The notes under the pieces are model-generated. The model worked only from the letters and a program-made list of their open reading frames with translations. It was not told the DNA's origin and searched no databases. DNA of 64,000 nt from Chloroflexota bacterium (GTDB taxonomy: Bacteria > Chloroflexota > Dehalococcoidia > Bin125). The translations under genes and the position numbers were made by a program. The stretch's first letter is position 1; the number at the start of each line of letters is the position of its first letter. This document shows positions 49,909 to 60,438 of this stretch, piece by piece. Location: contig JAPPFB010000002.1 in NCBI GenBank assembly GCA_028875225.1, forward strand, positions 186,001 through 250,000, in the 5' to 3' direction.

Positions 49909-51261
49909 CTAGCCGCCGGCCTCAATCAACTCTGCCAGTTTGCTGGGAATGATCTCTGACTCAGGCGGCCTCGGGACCGACTGCAGCCAGGCGTAAATGT
50001 CGGCAATCTCTTCGTCCGAGACCTGGTCGGGCGGGAACTCGGTCATCGCCTCGAGCGGCTCGCGGTACTGGGTGATCACGCGGTCCAGCGGAACGACGGT
50101 CATCGCGATCGTCGGACCGACCAGGCCCTCGCCCAGGTCGCCATGACACACGTTGCAGCCCATCTCGAAGAACAGGCTCTGCCCGTTGGCGGGATTCCCG
50201 ACGGCGCCTTCCTCCTGCTCGACTTCTTCCTCGCCGCCGAAATCGCCTTCGACCGGCGCCGGCGCCTCGCCCGCCTTGTCCTCGAACCAGGCGGCGTACT
50301 CACCCTCGGGCAGGGCTCGGACGGTGTAAATCATGCGTGCGTGGTCGCGACCGCAGAACTCGGCGCACTGACTGATGAAGTCGCCCGCGTCGGTGATTCG
50401 CACCCACAGCGTCTGCACCCGGCCCGGAACGGCGTCGAGCTTGGTCAGGAACACGGGAGTGTAGAAGGCGTGCAGCACATCGGCCGAGGCGATGTTGAAG
50501 CGGATCATCTGTCCAACCGGCACGGTCACGATCGGCGTATTGTCCGCCGCCTGCAGGCGGCCTTCGGCGACCGTGTCGGTGCCGTTGAAGACGCGCTCGA
50601 CGGCGCTGCCGGCGGCGTGCCGGATTGGCACGGTGCCGTTGACCGCACGGTCAACGGTGACCACGTCCCCGGTGCGCGCCACGACACGCATGTGCTCAAT
50701 GCCGATCTTGATCGTCATGAAGGGCACGACCAGCGACGGATCCTCAAGGTGGATTTCGGTCTCGGCCGGATCGGGAGAAATGCCCTCGGCCAGTTCGGTG
50801 CCAAGCGGAACCCCGTAGTTGAAGGCCCAGGCCCATTGCCGGCCCTGGACGTCGACGATCGTGACGTCTTCATCCGAATCGGCCGCCGCCTGGATGTCCT
50901 GGAGGACGAAGAATGAGACGATGAACAGCACCACCACGATGACCAGCGGGATGCCCGTCCAGAGAATTTCGGCCGTGGTGTTATGGGCGATCTGGGTGGG
51001 CAGCTCGTCGTCCGACTTGCGCTTGTAGCGGAACACGACCCAGATAATCATCGCCTCGACGATGACGAAGACGATCACCCCGATGGCGAGCACGACGAAG
51101 AACAACGACCGAATCGAGTCTCCCTGTTCGGTGACCGCTTCGGGCAGTGCGACCTGCGCGTTCGCCAGTCCGGAGAAGGCGAGCAGTGCCAGGGCGGCAA
51201 CGCCCATGATCAGTGAGAGCCGCCCGATCCGGGTTCGCCATAGCCGTACGTAAGCCCTCAT
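49909..51261 (-). CDS. coxB: Cytochrome c oxidase subunit II fused to cytochrome c, with an inserted domain
   Basis: A 450-residue subunit that takes electrons into the oxidase. After a signal segment (RLSLIMGVAALALLAF) and two membrane helices, the CuA domain begins DVQGRQWAWAFNYG (about 137-150). The CuA ligands are H264, C299, E301, C303, H307 and M310 (VLHAF; QCAEFCGRDHARM). A C-terminal cytochrome c has CNVCHGD (C369-H373). Residues about 170-239 interrupt the CuA beta barrel between its first strand and VPVGQMIRFN. They contain IKIGIEHMRVVARTGDVVTV and DRAVNGT..IRHAAGSAV, unlike normal CoxB. ATG 51261, with GGAG 7 bases before it, is preferred over 51312. Confidence 0.93.
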   Translation of the reverse strand: MRAYVRLWRTRIGRLSLIMGVAALALLAFSGLANAQVALPEAVTEQGDSIRSLFFVVLAIGVIVFVIVEAMIIWVVFRYKRKSDDELPTQIAHNTTAEILWTGIPLVIVVVLFIVSFFVLQDIQAAADSDEDVTIVDVQGRQWAWAFNYGVPLGTELAEGISPDPAETEIHLEDPSLVVPFMTIKIGIEHMRVVARTGDVVTVDRAVNGTVPIRHAAGSAVERVFNGTDTVAEGRLQAADNTPIVTVPVGQMIRFNIASADVLHAFYTPVFLTKLDAVPGRVQTLWVRITDAGDFISQCAEFCGRDHARMIYTVRALPEGEYAAWFEDKAGEAPAPVEGDFGGEEEVEQEEGAVGNPANGQSLFFEMGCNVCHGDLGEGLVGPTIAMTVVPLDRVITQYREPLEAMTEFPPDQVSDEEIADIYAWLQSVPRPPESEIIPSKLAELIEAGG

Positions 51262-51330
51262 CCGCCCGCTCCGTTCGCTCCCTGGTTCAGTCCCGTATTC
51301 ATGCAGGTTCATGACTGCCGAGGCAGCCGG

Positions 51331-52473
51331 TCAGCCGGCGCGTTGCTCAGCGCCGCCTTCGCTGTGCATCAGCGGCGCATCAGATTCGTGGTCGTCGTGA
51401 TGCTCGTCGTGAGCCGGCTCCTCGAAGTACTGGATGTCCTCCAGGAACCAGCCAACGCCGCCGAAGACAATCAGGGTGATGCCGGCGCCCAGCACCTGGT
51501 CGGTGAATATGGCCCCGGCCGCCGTGATGATCAGTCCGGCGGCGAAGATCAACGGAGACAGACTGGGCGGCGGCATATGAATGCCGGCTGGTGGCGACAC
51601 GTCGGGCATGACTTGCAGCGGACGTTGCCGGAACTCCGCCGGTCCACCCGCCTCGAAGTAGCCCATGTCCTCCAGGAACCAGCGGGCGGCTCCGAGGACG
51701 ATCAGCGTGATTCCGACGCTGAGCATCTCGCCAACGAAAATCGCCCCGGCCGCCATCACGATCAGTCCGAGGGCGAACAGGATTGGCGCGAGGCTGGGCG
51801 GGGGCAGATGCGACTCGGGCGAATCGTGCTCACCGTGACCATGCTCGTCGTCCAGTCCGGAGGGCAGGGCGAGCGTCGCCGCCGGTTGCTCGGCCGGCGC
51901 GGCGATCGCCGGAACGTCGCCGCTGCGGGAGGCGGGCAGCGGTTGCAGATAGGCGTCCGCGACCACCTTGCGCTCGTTGCGATATGCCATGGGGCGCAGC
52001 GCCGGCGGCAGCAATCCCGCGATCGGCTTGAGCAGATCCGGTCCGCTGTACGCCTGTTGCAGGTCGATGCCGAAGCCCGCCGGCCGTTGCCGGTAGGTCA
52101 TCAGCTTGTGCAGCTTGATCCCGTTCATCCGGCACAGCCGGATCGCGCGGCCGCTCTGGCCCATGGGCACATAGAGAATCAGCGGAGCCGTCTGCGCCAA
52201 CGGCTTCCAGCGTTCGACCGCGGTCTCGTTGGTGACCTCGTGCGTCAGCGCCAGGTCAGCGGCCATGGCGATGAAGTGTCCCGGCTCGTCGGTGACGACG
52301 ATGTCCGGATAGAGCCAGCCGCCCGACCTGACCCGCACGCCCATCTGCTCGGTGGGAAAGTTGGTCGTCATTTCCCGATCGGGGAACTCGTCGTTGGGAT
52401 AGCCGTACGACGCTTCAGCGATCTGCTGAAGGACACTGGCGCGCTTCTGCCTCGCCGATTCCAGCGTGGGCAT
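51331..52473 (-). CDS. PD-(D/E)XK-like domain fused to two COX4-like membrane hairpins
   Basis: A 380-residue protein upstream of coxB. Residues ~50-130 (GGWLYPDIVVTDEPGHFIAMAADLA, then ERWKPLAQTAPLILYVPMGQ and AIRLCRMNGIKLHKLMTYR) look like the small restriction-endonuclease-like domains common in Chloroflexota hypotheticals, but lack the E-x-K half of the active site. After a linker ending in a His/Asp-rich stretch come two near-identical units, residues 223-275 and 299-352, each PPPSL.P..FA.GLI..AAGAIF....L..GITLIV.G...WFLED..YFE. Each unit makes one helical hairpin, as in subunit IV of actinobacterial caa3/aa3 oxidases. It is probably an oxidase accessory subunit. Confidence 0.68.
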   Translation of the reverse strand: MPTLESARQKRASVLQQIAEASYGYPNDEFPDREMTTNFPTEQMGVRVRSGGWLYPDIVVTDEPGHFIAMAADLALTHEVTNETAVERWKPLAQTAPLILYVPMGQSGRAIRLCRMNGIKLHKLMTYRQRPAGFGIDLQQAYSGPDLLKPIAGLLPPALRPMAYRNERKVVADAYLQPLPASRSGDVPAIAAPAEQPAATLALPSGLDDEHGHGEHDSPESHLPPPSLAPILFALGLIVMAAGAIFVGEMLSVGITLIVLGAARWFLEDMGYFEAGGPAEFRQRPLQVMPDVSPPAGIHMPPPSLSPLIFAAGLIITAAGAIFTDQVLGAGITLIVFGGVGWFLEDIQYFEEPAHDEHHDDHESDAPLMHSEGGAEQRAG

Positions 52474-52603
52474 TGCCGTCTGTTCGCCTCTCGCTCAGCC
52501 GCTCCCTGTGCGGGACGTACGGTCGATCTCCGATCCTAACCCAGCCCCGCGACAGAGGCTATCCCCCATCGAGGCGGCGTCCACATGGTGCGCGACGCAC
52601 GAT

Positions 52604-53773
52604 TCAGCTTGAGAGCGAGCGAGCCGGCTGGTTGATCGGGATGTAGCGAGGCCGGTAGATCGCGACGCCGCGGCCGCCGCGGGCGCGAGTGCGCTCGTCG
52701 ACGATTTGCGCGCCGATTCCGGAGATCCGCGACCAGCCGAACAGCGTCGTGTAGTAGTCGGGGTCGGTGAAGCCAAGAGCGTTGACCAGGCTGCCCGAGA
52801 TCAGGTCCACGTTCGGGTACGGATTCGACACCTTCGGGTTCTCTTTCAGTGCCCGGATCCCGCCTTCGCGCACGGCCTTGACCACTTTGAACCAGTGGTC
52901 GTCGGGACAGAGTTCCTCGCCGACTCCCAGTTGCACCTTGGCCCTGGGGTCTTCCTGGCGTAACACGGCGTGACCAAACCCGAAAATCAGCCCGCCATCG
53001 GCCAGCCGCTGCTTCAGAATCTGGTACGCCTCGTCCGGGTCCTCGGTGTCAACCTCATGCACCATCTTGAAGGCGTCCTGGTTGGCCATCCCGTGACGCG
53101 GACCGGCCAGCGCGTTCATCCCCGAGGCCATCGACCGGTACATGTCGGCCAGACCCGAGGCAACCGCGCGGCCGGTGAACGTCGACAGGTTGCCGCCGCC
53201 GTGATCGGCGTGCAAGTTGTAGTAGACCGAAAGCAGTTTGGTCAGGGCCGCTTCGTCGCCGCCGGGCATGCCCAGCATGTGGACGAAGTTGTTGACGTAC
53301 CCGCGCGACGGCTCCGAAGGAATCAGGTCGCCCCATCCCTCGCGCAACCGGAAGATCGCGGCCAGAGCGGTCGGCATCCTGGCGACAAGATTGACCGCGT
53401 CCTCGTAGTAGTCGTCGGTCTTGCTGGTCATGCCCAGGATCTGGATGGCGGCGCAGAACAGGTCCATGGGATGCCCGGACATCGGCAACGAAGAGATCGC
53501 CGCCAGCGCCTCCTCCGAGACCTCGGAACGTTCGGCAATGTCGTCGGCCACGGCCTGCCGCTCGGCGTCGGTCGGCAGCGACTTGTTGAACAGCAGGTGG
53601 ATGATGTCCTCGGCCGGCAGGAAGGCCAGATCCGCGATCGGATAGCCGACGTACGAGACGCCCTCCTGGGGATCGACGTAACTGGTTTCGCAGGTGCCCA
53701 CCGGATAGCCCCGGAGGCCGGTGTCGAGGTTGTCGTTGGTGATCGTGAACTCAATGGTCGGGATGTCGGACAT
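52604..53773 (-). CDS. gltA: Citrate synthase
   Basis: A 389-residue enzyme condensing acetyl-CoA and oxaloacetate. The conserved histidine regions are present: YYNLHADHGGGNLSTFTGRAVAS (about 210), LAGPRHGMANQDAFKMV (about 247) and IFGFGHAVLRQEDPRA (about 290). The C-terminus has GWSRISGIGAQIVDERTRARGGRG. ATG 53773 (MSDIPTIEFT) is preferred over GTG/ATG options 8 residues upstream. It is on the same strand as the cox cluster, 131 bases upstream of it. Short-form bacterial type, or the related 2-methylcitrate synthase. Confidence 0.92.
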   Translation of the reverse strand: MSDIPTIEFTITNDNLDTGLRGYPVGTCETSYVDPQEGVSYVGYPIADLAFLPAEDIIHLLFNKSLPTDAERQAVADDIAERSEVSEEALAAISSLPMSGHPMDLFCAAIQILGMTSKTDDYYEDAVNLVARMPTALAAIFRLREGWGDLIPSEPSRGYVNNFVHMLGMPGGDEAALTKLLSVYYNLHADHGGGNLSTFTGRAVASGLADMYRSMASGMNALAGPRHGMANQDAFKMVHEVDTEDPDEAYQILKQRLADGGLIFGFGHAVLRQEDPRAKVQLGVGEELCPDDHWFKVVKAVREGGIRALKENPKVSNPYPNVDLISGSLVNALGFTDPDYYTTLFGWSRISGIGAQIVDERTRARGGRGVAIYRPRYIPINQPARSLSS

Positions 53774-53895
53774 CGGCATCACTTTCCCCGCGCGCACGCT
53801 GCAGGCGTGGATGCTGACCGCGACCCGGTGCGCTCGGGACGCGGAACATCTCGCTCGTTGGTTGTCTCGCTCAGGCTGCCGGTAACTCCGGCCGG

Positions 53896-54927
53896 CTAGC
53901 CCGTGACCGCGAGCAGACGGAACCGTTTGCGACCGCTCGGGGCCTGGATTTCAATCTGCCGGTCGGCAGGTTGGTCAAGCAGTCCTCGGCCCAGCGGACT
54001 CTCCACAGAGATTCGCCGCGCCGCTGCATTCGCTTCTGTGGTTCCTACCAGAGTGTACTCTTTGGCGTCACCGAGATAGGCGCCGCTGTCATCGACCTCG
54101 ACGACCGAGACTCGACTACCCAGTTTGGCCCGACCGGTGGCTTGCTCATCGCGAACCACGGCGTGCGCAATCTGGTACTCGAGCTCGTCAATCCGCGACT
54201 TCAGCCGTTCCTGGTATTCGCGCGCCGCTTCCAGCGGCGCATTCTCGCGAATGTCTTTGTCCTCCCGCGCCGCGGCGACCGCCTGCACGGCCTCAGGCAT
54301 TTCGGCGTTCAGCTGTCCCAGTTCCTCATGCAGCAACTGCAGTCCGTCAGCCGTCATCTCGAACGTCTGGGCCTGTTCGTGCTGGAAGCGGGAATCATCC
54401 CTGACCACCGAGGTCGGCCGTTTGATCCGCAGATAGTTGCCCAGGTTCTGCGCACTGGCATTGCCCTCGGCGTCGACAGTAACCGTGTACTCCTGCTTCC
54501 AGCAGTAGCGCAGGAACTCCTTGACCGGTTGCAGCCGCGAGGCGAGATCCATCGTGTTGCTGCCGACCGTCTCCTGGAATCCCTCCATGGACTTGGGCGA
54601 GAGATCAGCGATCGGCGTACTCGGCCCGAAGTGCCAGAGAAATCGTGTCACCGCTTCACGGGCGTGTTCATCGAGCACAAACGTGCCCCGGCGTGGCCGG
54701 ATCGCGCTGGCCGCCTTGCGACGCGAGCGCTTCGCCTCGCGCTCCTCCTCCCACGAGAAGTACTCCATCACCGCCGTGTCGAGCGTCACCGGCTGAACCG
54801 TCGACATGCCGGAATCGACGTCGTCCGCGACAACCCCATCGTCAAAGAGTTCCGCGTCACCTTCGACCACATCGTCGAGCACATCCGTCGCCGTGTCTGC
54901 TGTCTGTTCGTCGTCAAAGAATGCCAT
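53896..54927 (-). CDS. greA: GreA-type elongation factor with an N-terminal integrase-like SAM domain
   Basis: A 343-residue protein; ordinary GreA is about 158. Residues ~1-45 are acidic, ~55-75 charged, and ~85-150 (AREAVTRFLWHFGPSTPIADLSPKSMEGFQE, then LASRLQPVKEFLRYCWKQ) resemble the core-binding SAM-like domain of tyrosine recombinases. The GreA coiled coil follows (about 190-260), keeping the acidic tip residues in EDKDIRENAPLEAA that rescue stalled RNA polymerase, then the FKBP-like domain ending ESPLGRGLLDQPAD. ATG 54927 follows TTGGAGACGACG. It precedes citrate synthase on the same strand. Confidence 0.85.
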   Translation of the reverse strand: MAFFDDEQTADTATDVLDDVVEGDAELFDDGVVADDVDSGMSTVQPVTLDTAVMEYFSWEEEREAKRSRRKAASAIRPRRGTFVLDEHAREAVTRFLWHFGPSTPIADLSPKSMEGFQETVGSNTMDLASRLQPVKEFLRYCWKQEYTVTVDAEGNASAQNLGNYLRIKRPTSVVRDDSRFQHEQAQTFEMTADGLQLLHEELGQLNAEMPEAVQAVAAAREDKDIRENAPLEAAREYQERLKSRIDELEYQIAHAVVRDEQATGRAKLGSRVSVVEVDDSGAYLGDAKEYTLVGTTEANAAARRISVESPLGRGLLDQPADRQIEIQAPSGRKRFRLLAVTG

Positions 54928-55055
54928 CGTCGTCTCCAACTATCGAGCAGCAATTGAGATGTCCCCAGATGGCACGCGCCGCAACGAGTTCGCTTGGCAC
55001 GCACGACCAGCAGAGCGTCACCCGGCTCCGACACCCCTATCCTACTCCCTTGTCG

Positions 55056-55787
55056 ATGCTGTACTTGATAGATGAGCAGCGAATTCGAGCAGCGCTTCGC
55101 CTTGCCGGCCTGAGTTATGTGGAGGACCTCAACACCGATCTCCCTCGACAGGCCGGCCTCTGGCTGAGCATGATGCTCGACGCGCCGCGCAATCTGACCG
55201 CAGTCCGTGAGCCCCAGGCCGCAATCGAGAAACACGTGATCGAACCATTGTCGGGGCGTCATCGCCTGTTCCTCGCCGACCTGCCGATCCCTGATGGGCC
55301 ATTGATCGATGTCGGCAGCGGCAATGGCGCGCCCGGACTGCCGTTGGCCCTCTGCGAACCGCACCGAGCGACCACCCTGCTCGATTCCCGCGCCGGCGCC
55401 ACCCGCTTCCTGGAGCGGGTCGTCGAGCAGATCGATGCCCCGGGGATCGACGTGCGGCAACAGCGGGCGGAGCAGGCGGCGCACTCCGAACTGCGGGAAC
55501 GCTTCGCCATGGCCGTGAGCCGTGCGGCGGCGACTCCGACGATCGCACTGGAACTCATGTTGCCCTTCCTTCAGATCGGCGGAATCGCCGCGGCCTGGAC
55601 TGGCCGGCTCTCGGACGCCGAGAACCAGGCCGTGGTTGCGGCGCTCCAGGAGCTGGGAGCCGAACCGACGCCGATCGATCCGCCGCCCGACATCATCGTT
55701 GCGACGAAGGTTCGCCCGAGCGAAGCCAGATACCCGCGCTCCTGGAGCATGATCCGGCGTCGTCCGCTGGGCGCGCGACGCGTGTAA
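55056..55787 (+). CDS. rsmG: 16S rRNA (guanine-527-N7)-methyltransferase RsmG
   Basis: A 243-residue methyltransferase that uses S-adenosylmethionine to modify G527 of 16S rRNA. WLSMMLDAPRNLTAVREP is the family N-terminal motif, PLIDVGSGNGAPGLPLAL the SAM-binding loop (about 88-105), and MAVSRAAATPTIALEL carries the conserved SRA. It is divergent from greA. The ATG at 55056 gives the expected length; upstream frames read into the greA promoter. Confidence 0.9.
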   Translation: MLYLIDEQRIRAALRLAGLSYVEDLNTDLPRQAGLWLSMMLDAPRNLTAVREPQAAIEKHVIEPLSGRHRLFLADLPIPDGPLIDVGSGNGAPGLPLALCEPHRATTLLDSRAGATRFLERVVEQIDAPGIDVRQQRAEQAAHSELRERFAMAVSRAAATPTIALELMLPFLQIGGIAAAWTGRLSDAENQAVVAALQELGAEPTPIDPPPDIIVATKVRPSEARYPRSWSMIRRRPLGARRV

Positions 55788-55827
55788 CGCAGACAAGAGG
55801 CGCGCCGGCACCGTACATTGGTCAGGT

Positions 55828-57273
55828 ATGTCTGTCCCAGCCACCGCGCCGCCGAGGTACGACCCGGCCCGCTTCCAGCGCAACATTCGGCTCTACTACC
55901 TGTTCATGGGCGCGACCGGCTTCATGCTGTTTCTGCCGGTCTGGATCATCTACCTCATGGACGCCCGCGGACTCTCGTTGACCGAGGTCGGCGTCTTCGA
56001 GTCCTTCTTCTGGCTCACGATCATCGTGGCCGAAGTGCCGACCGGGGCGATCGCCGATCGGTTTGGACGGCGCATCTCGCTCGCCCTGGGCGCAATCCTG
56101 TTCGCGATTTCGAATGTGATCTTTGCGCTGGCGGGGCATTTCTCGATTCTGCTCGGTTCGTATCTCGTCATGGGCATCGCCATGACGCTCTATTCGGGCG
56201 CCGGCGATGCGCTGCTTTTCGACACTCTGCGCGTCCTCCGACGAACCCGCGAGTACGAGCATCACGCCGGCCGCTCGCACGGATTGTTCTTCGCCGCGAT
56301 GGTCGCCGCCACCGCGATCGGTGGGCCGCTTGCTTACCTCGTGGGCTACACCGCTGCCATCCTCATGTCCGCCGGCGTCTTTCTCATTTCGGCCGCCGCC
56401 GCCCTGATGCTACGCGAACCGCCTCGCCGGGAATCCGACTTCTTGCCGGATCCACTCCATGGCACACCCTCCGAAATCCGCAACACCGCGGCCGATATTG
56501 CCCAGCACGATTCCGGCGGCGTGCCGATCTTCCACGAAATGATCGAGGGATTCCGGATCGTCTGGCGCAACCGGCCCATTCGCTTCCTCATCCCCTTCGT
56601 GGCGATCATCCTCGCCCTCTACCAGATGCCCGGGTTCATGTCCCAGCCCTACGTGGCCCAGCATGGGCTCGATCCGCTCGCGGGCGCGGTCGACGGCTTC
56701 ATCTGGTCGGCGCTGATGCTGCCCGGCTACGTCGGCACAATGCTGGGCATGTTCGGAGCGGCCCGATTGGTCGGCAAGCTCGGGGAGCGGCGGTCCTTCG
56801 CGACCATCCTGCTCTTCGGCGGCGTCTGCCTGATCCCGCTCGCGATCTGGAATCATCTCGGCTTGCTCGGCGCGATCTTCCTGGTCAGCATCGCGCCGGC
56901 TGCCGTCCGACCGATCGCCAACGGCTACCTCAACCGCCGCATCACCTCCGATCAGCGGGCCACCGTGTTGTCGATCCTCTCCCTCGTCCACGGAGTCGCC
57001 ATGAGCGTGGTCATGATCGTCTTCCTGCCGGCGGCCGACATGATCTCGTTCCCGGCGTCGTTCGGCCTCGCGCTGCTGACGGTGGCCACGCTCGGAGTCG
57101 GCCTCTGGCTGCTCTGGCATCGCGCCCATCGACACGACCAGACCGATCGCATCCGCCGCTGGTCGATCTCCGTGCCGAAACCGCAGGCGCCGCGCGCACA
57201 GGCGGGGACCACTCCCAATGGACATGGCGGCTCGGGCGCCGCTGTGTACCCCAATGTGCAGAACCTCGACTGA
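55828..57273 (+). CDS. MFS transporter, tandem copy 1
   Basis: A 481-residue major facilitator permease with 12 helices. RNIRLYYLFMGATGFMLFLPVW is the first helix and TGAIADRFGRR (about 70) is motif A. The centre (about 195-235) is a cytoplasmic loop, the second half contains NGYLNRRITSDQRATVLSI, and the tail is Asn/Gly-rich (TPNGHGGSGAA). The three MFS genes here share helix 1, motif A and the INRRI.SDQRATVLSI segment, so they are tandem paralogues. The substrate is unknown; drug or metabolite export is typical. Confidence 0.9.
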   Translation: MSVPATAPPRYDPARFQRNIRLYYLFMGATGFMLFLPVWIIYLMDARGLSLTEVGVFESFFWLTIIVAEVPTGAIADRFGRRISLALGAILFAISNVIFALAGHFSILLGSYLVMGIAMTLYSGAGDALLFDTLRVLRRTREYEHHAGRSHGLFFAAMVAATAIGGPLAYLVGYTAAILMSAGVFLISAAAALMLREPPRRESDFLPDPLHGTPSEIRNTAADIAQHDSGGVPIFHEMIEGFRIVWRNRPIRFLIPFVAIILALYQMPGFMSQPYVAQHGLDPLAGAVDGFIWSALMLPGYVGTMLGMFGAARLVGKLGERRSFATILLFGGVCLIPLAIWNHLGLLGAIFLVSIAPAAVRPIANGYLNRRITSDQRATVLSILSLVHGVAMSVVMIVFLPAADMISFPASFGLALLTVATLGVGLWLLWHRAHRHDQTDRIRRWSISVPKPQAPRAQAGTTPNGHGGSGAAVYPNVQNLD

Positions 57274-57350
57274 GGAGCAAGCGCTCCCGTTCCCTGTTTT
57301 CGTAGGATTGAGTGCGTTGTCGGTCGCGCCGTCCGCCGAACCCCTGCCCG

Positions 57351-58843
57351 ATGCCAGGTTCCATGTCTCGCCCTGAACGCTACGCGCGCAACATTCCGAT
57401 TTACTACCTGTTCCAGTTCGCGACTGGATTTCTGATCTGGGTGCCCGTCTGGATCATCTTCCTGCAGGACGAGCGCGGTCTGACGCTGACCGAGGTCGGC
57501 CTCATGGAAGCCGTCTTCTGGGCCTGCATGATGCTCTTCGAAGTGCCCACCGGCGCGATCGCCGACCGTTTCGGTCGCCGCGCCTCGCTGGCCCTGGGCG
57601 GATTCCTCTTCACCGGCGGCACGATCTTCTTCGTCCTCGCCGACGGCTTCGTCGGCCTGGCCATCAGCTACGTCATCATGGCGATCTCGATGACGCTCTA
57701 TTCCGGCTCCGGACACGCCCTCCTCTACGACAGCCTGCGCGTCCTCGGCCGCACCCGAGAGTACGAAAAGCACATGGGCCGCTCCGAAGCGCTGATGACC
57801 GGCGCCCTGCTCGGCGCCGCGCTCTTCGGCGGCCCCATGGCCGGCCTCTGGGGACTCGAGACCGTCTTCCTGATTGGCGCCGGAACCATGGCAGGCGCCG
57901 GCTTCGTCGCCCTGCTGCTGCGCGAACCGCCGCGCACCGAAGCCGAGTTCGGTCCCGATGGCCTCCACGCCGCGCCGATCTCCGCCGCCGACGCCGCTTC
58001 CGACCACCACGCCACGCCGGGCATCTTCGGCTACGTCTTCGAAGGCTTCCGCATCGTCCTGCGCCAGCGGCCGATCCTCTGGATCATCCTCCTCGCCGGC
58101 ATCGTCACCGTCGCCTACGAGATGCCCAACTTCTTCGTCCAACCCTTCCTCCGCAGCCACGGACTCAGCCCCTCCGGCGGCCTGCTCGACGGCGTCACCT
58201 GGAGCGCCCTGATCGTCCCCGGCTTCGCCGCCATGTCGGCCGGATCACTGCTCGCCGCCCCCTTTGTCGCCCGCGTCGGCGAGCGCCGCGCCATTCCCCT
58301 GCTGATGTTCGGCGGCGCGTTCCTCTTCATTCCACTCCTGATCTTCAACCACATCAGCATCGTCGCGCCGATCGCCATCCTCGGAGGCATCCACGCCGCC
58401 ATTCGACCGATCGCCACCGGCTACATCAACCGCCGCATCCGCTCCGATCAACGCGCCACCGTGCTCTCCATCTTCGAGCTGATGATGGCCGCCCAGATGG
58501 CCGTGATCGTGCCCTTGATCTCGGCATCCGCCGACGTCATCGACTTCCGCTTCGCCTACGGACTCTCGATCGGCGTGGTCCTCACGCTCGGCGTGCTGTT
58601 CCTGATCGTCTGGCGTCGCTCTCACCGCCGCGAGCAGACCGACGCCCTCCGACGCATCAGCCTCCGCCCAGCACCCCAGGCAGCACCCCAGGCGATCGCC
58701 GTCACACCCGACGGCACAACGATCGGCGTCCACGCGAACGGCGTCAATCCCGGCGCCAACGGCAACGGAGCCAGCGTCGCCCACAGCGCGGCTGAGAACG
58801 GCGCGGCGACACACAGCGCGGCGATCAAGCACCCCGACCGCTC

Positions 58844-58847
<4 letters not shown>
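57351..58847 (+). CDS. MFS transporter, tandem copy 2
   Basis: A 498-residue 12-helix permease related to its neighbours. RNIPIYYLFQFATGFLIWVPVW, PTGAIADRFGRRASLALGG and TGYINRRIRSDQRATVLSI correspond to copy 1. It has a long hydrophilic C-terminal tail (about 440-498) rich in Asn, Gly and Ala (NPGANGNGASVAHSAAENGA). ATG 57351 is chosen; the 57312 frame only adds Arg-rich residues. Its stop overlaps the start of copy 3 by 4 bases (ATGA). Confidence 0.9.
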
Positions 58848-60151
<1,304 letters not shown>

Positions 60152-60438
60152 GCGCCAACCCGCTCCCCCTTGCAGGGGGAGCTGTCCCGTAGGGACTGAG
60201 GGGGTCCCTCGGCCGTCGCGGCCAGACAGCAGACGAGGGAACGGCCCCTCCGCCGTCGGAACCCCCTCCCGCGAAAGGAAGCAGAAAGCGTTCCTGTGAG
60301 ATCCCCTACCGGAGACCTGCGCGTAAACCCTCCGATCCCCTCTCCCGGCGGGAGAGGGTTAGAGCCTGCCCCCGCGAAAGCGGGGGGTGAGGGCCCCGCG
60401 GCGGCCGAGGTGAGGCCCCGACCTGTTCCAAGCGCCGC
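60152..60438. repeat. Cluster of GC palindromic repeats
   Basis: This gap between the last MFS gene and the convergent CoA-transferase contains a family A element (60162-60205: GCTCCCCC-TTGCA-GGGGGAGC then TGTCCCGTAGGGACTGAGGGGGT). Next is a CGAGGGAACGGCCCCTCCGCCG stretch, then CCCTCTCCCGGCGGGAGAGGG (60339-60359) and CCCCCGCGAAAGCGGGGG (60369-60386). All are hairpin-forming, and I see no gene. Confidence 0.65.

Noticed and set aside
55818-57305. 495-residue frame overlapping the first MFS gene
   Set aside because: Same-strand alternate frame with Arg/Pro/His-rich translation; no membrane helices.
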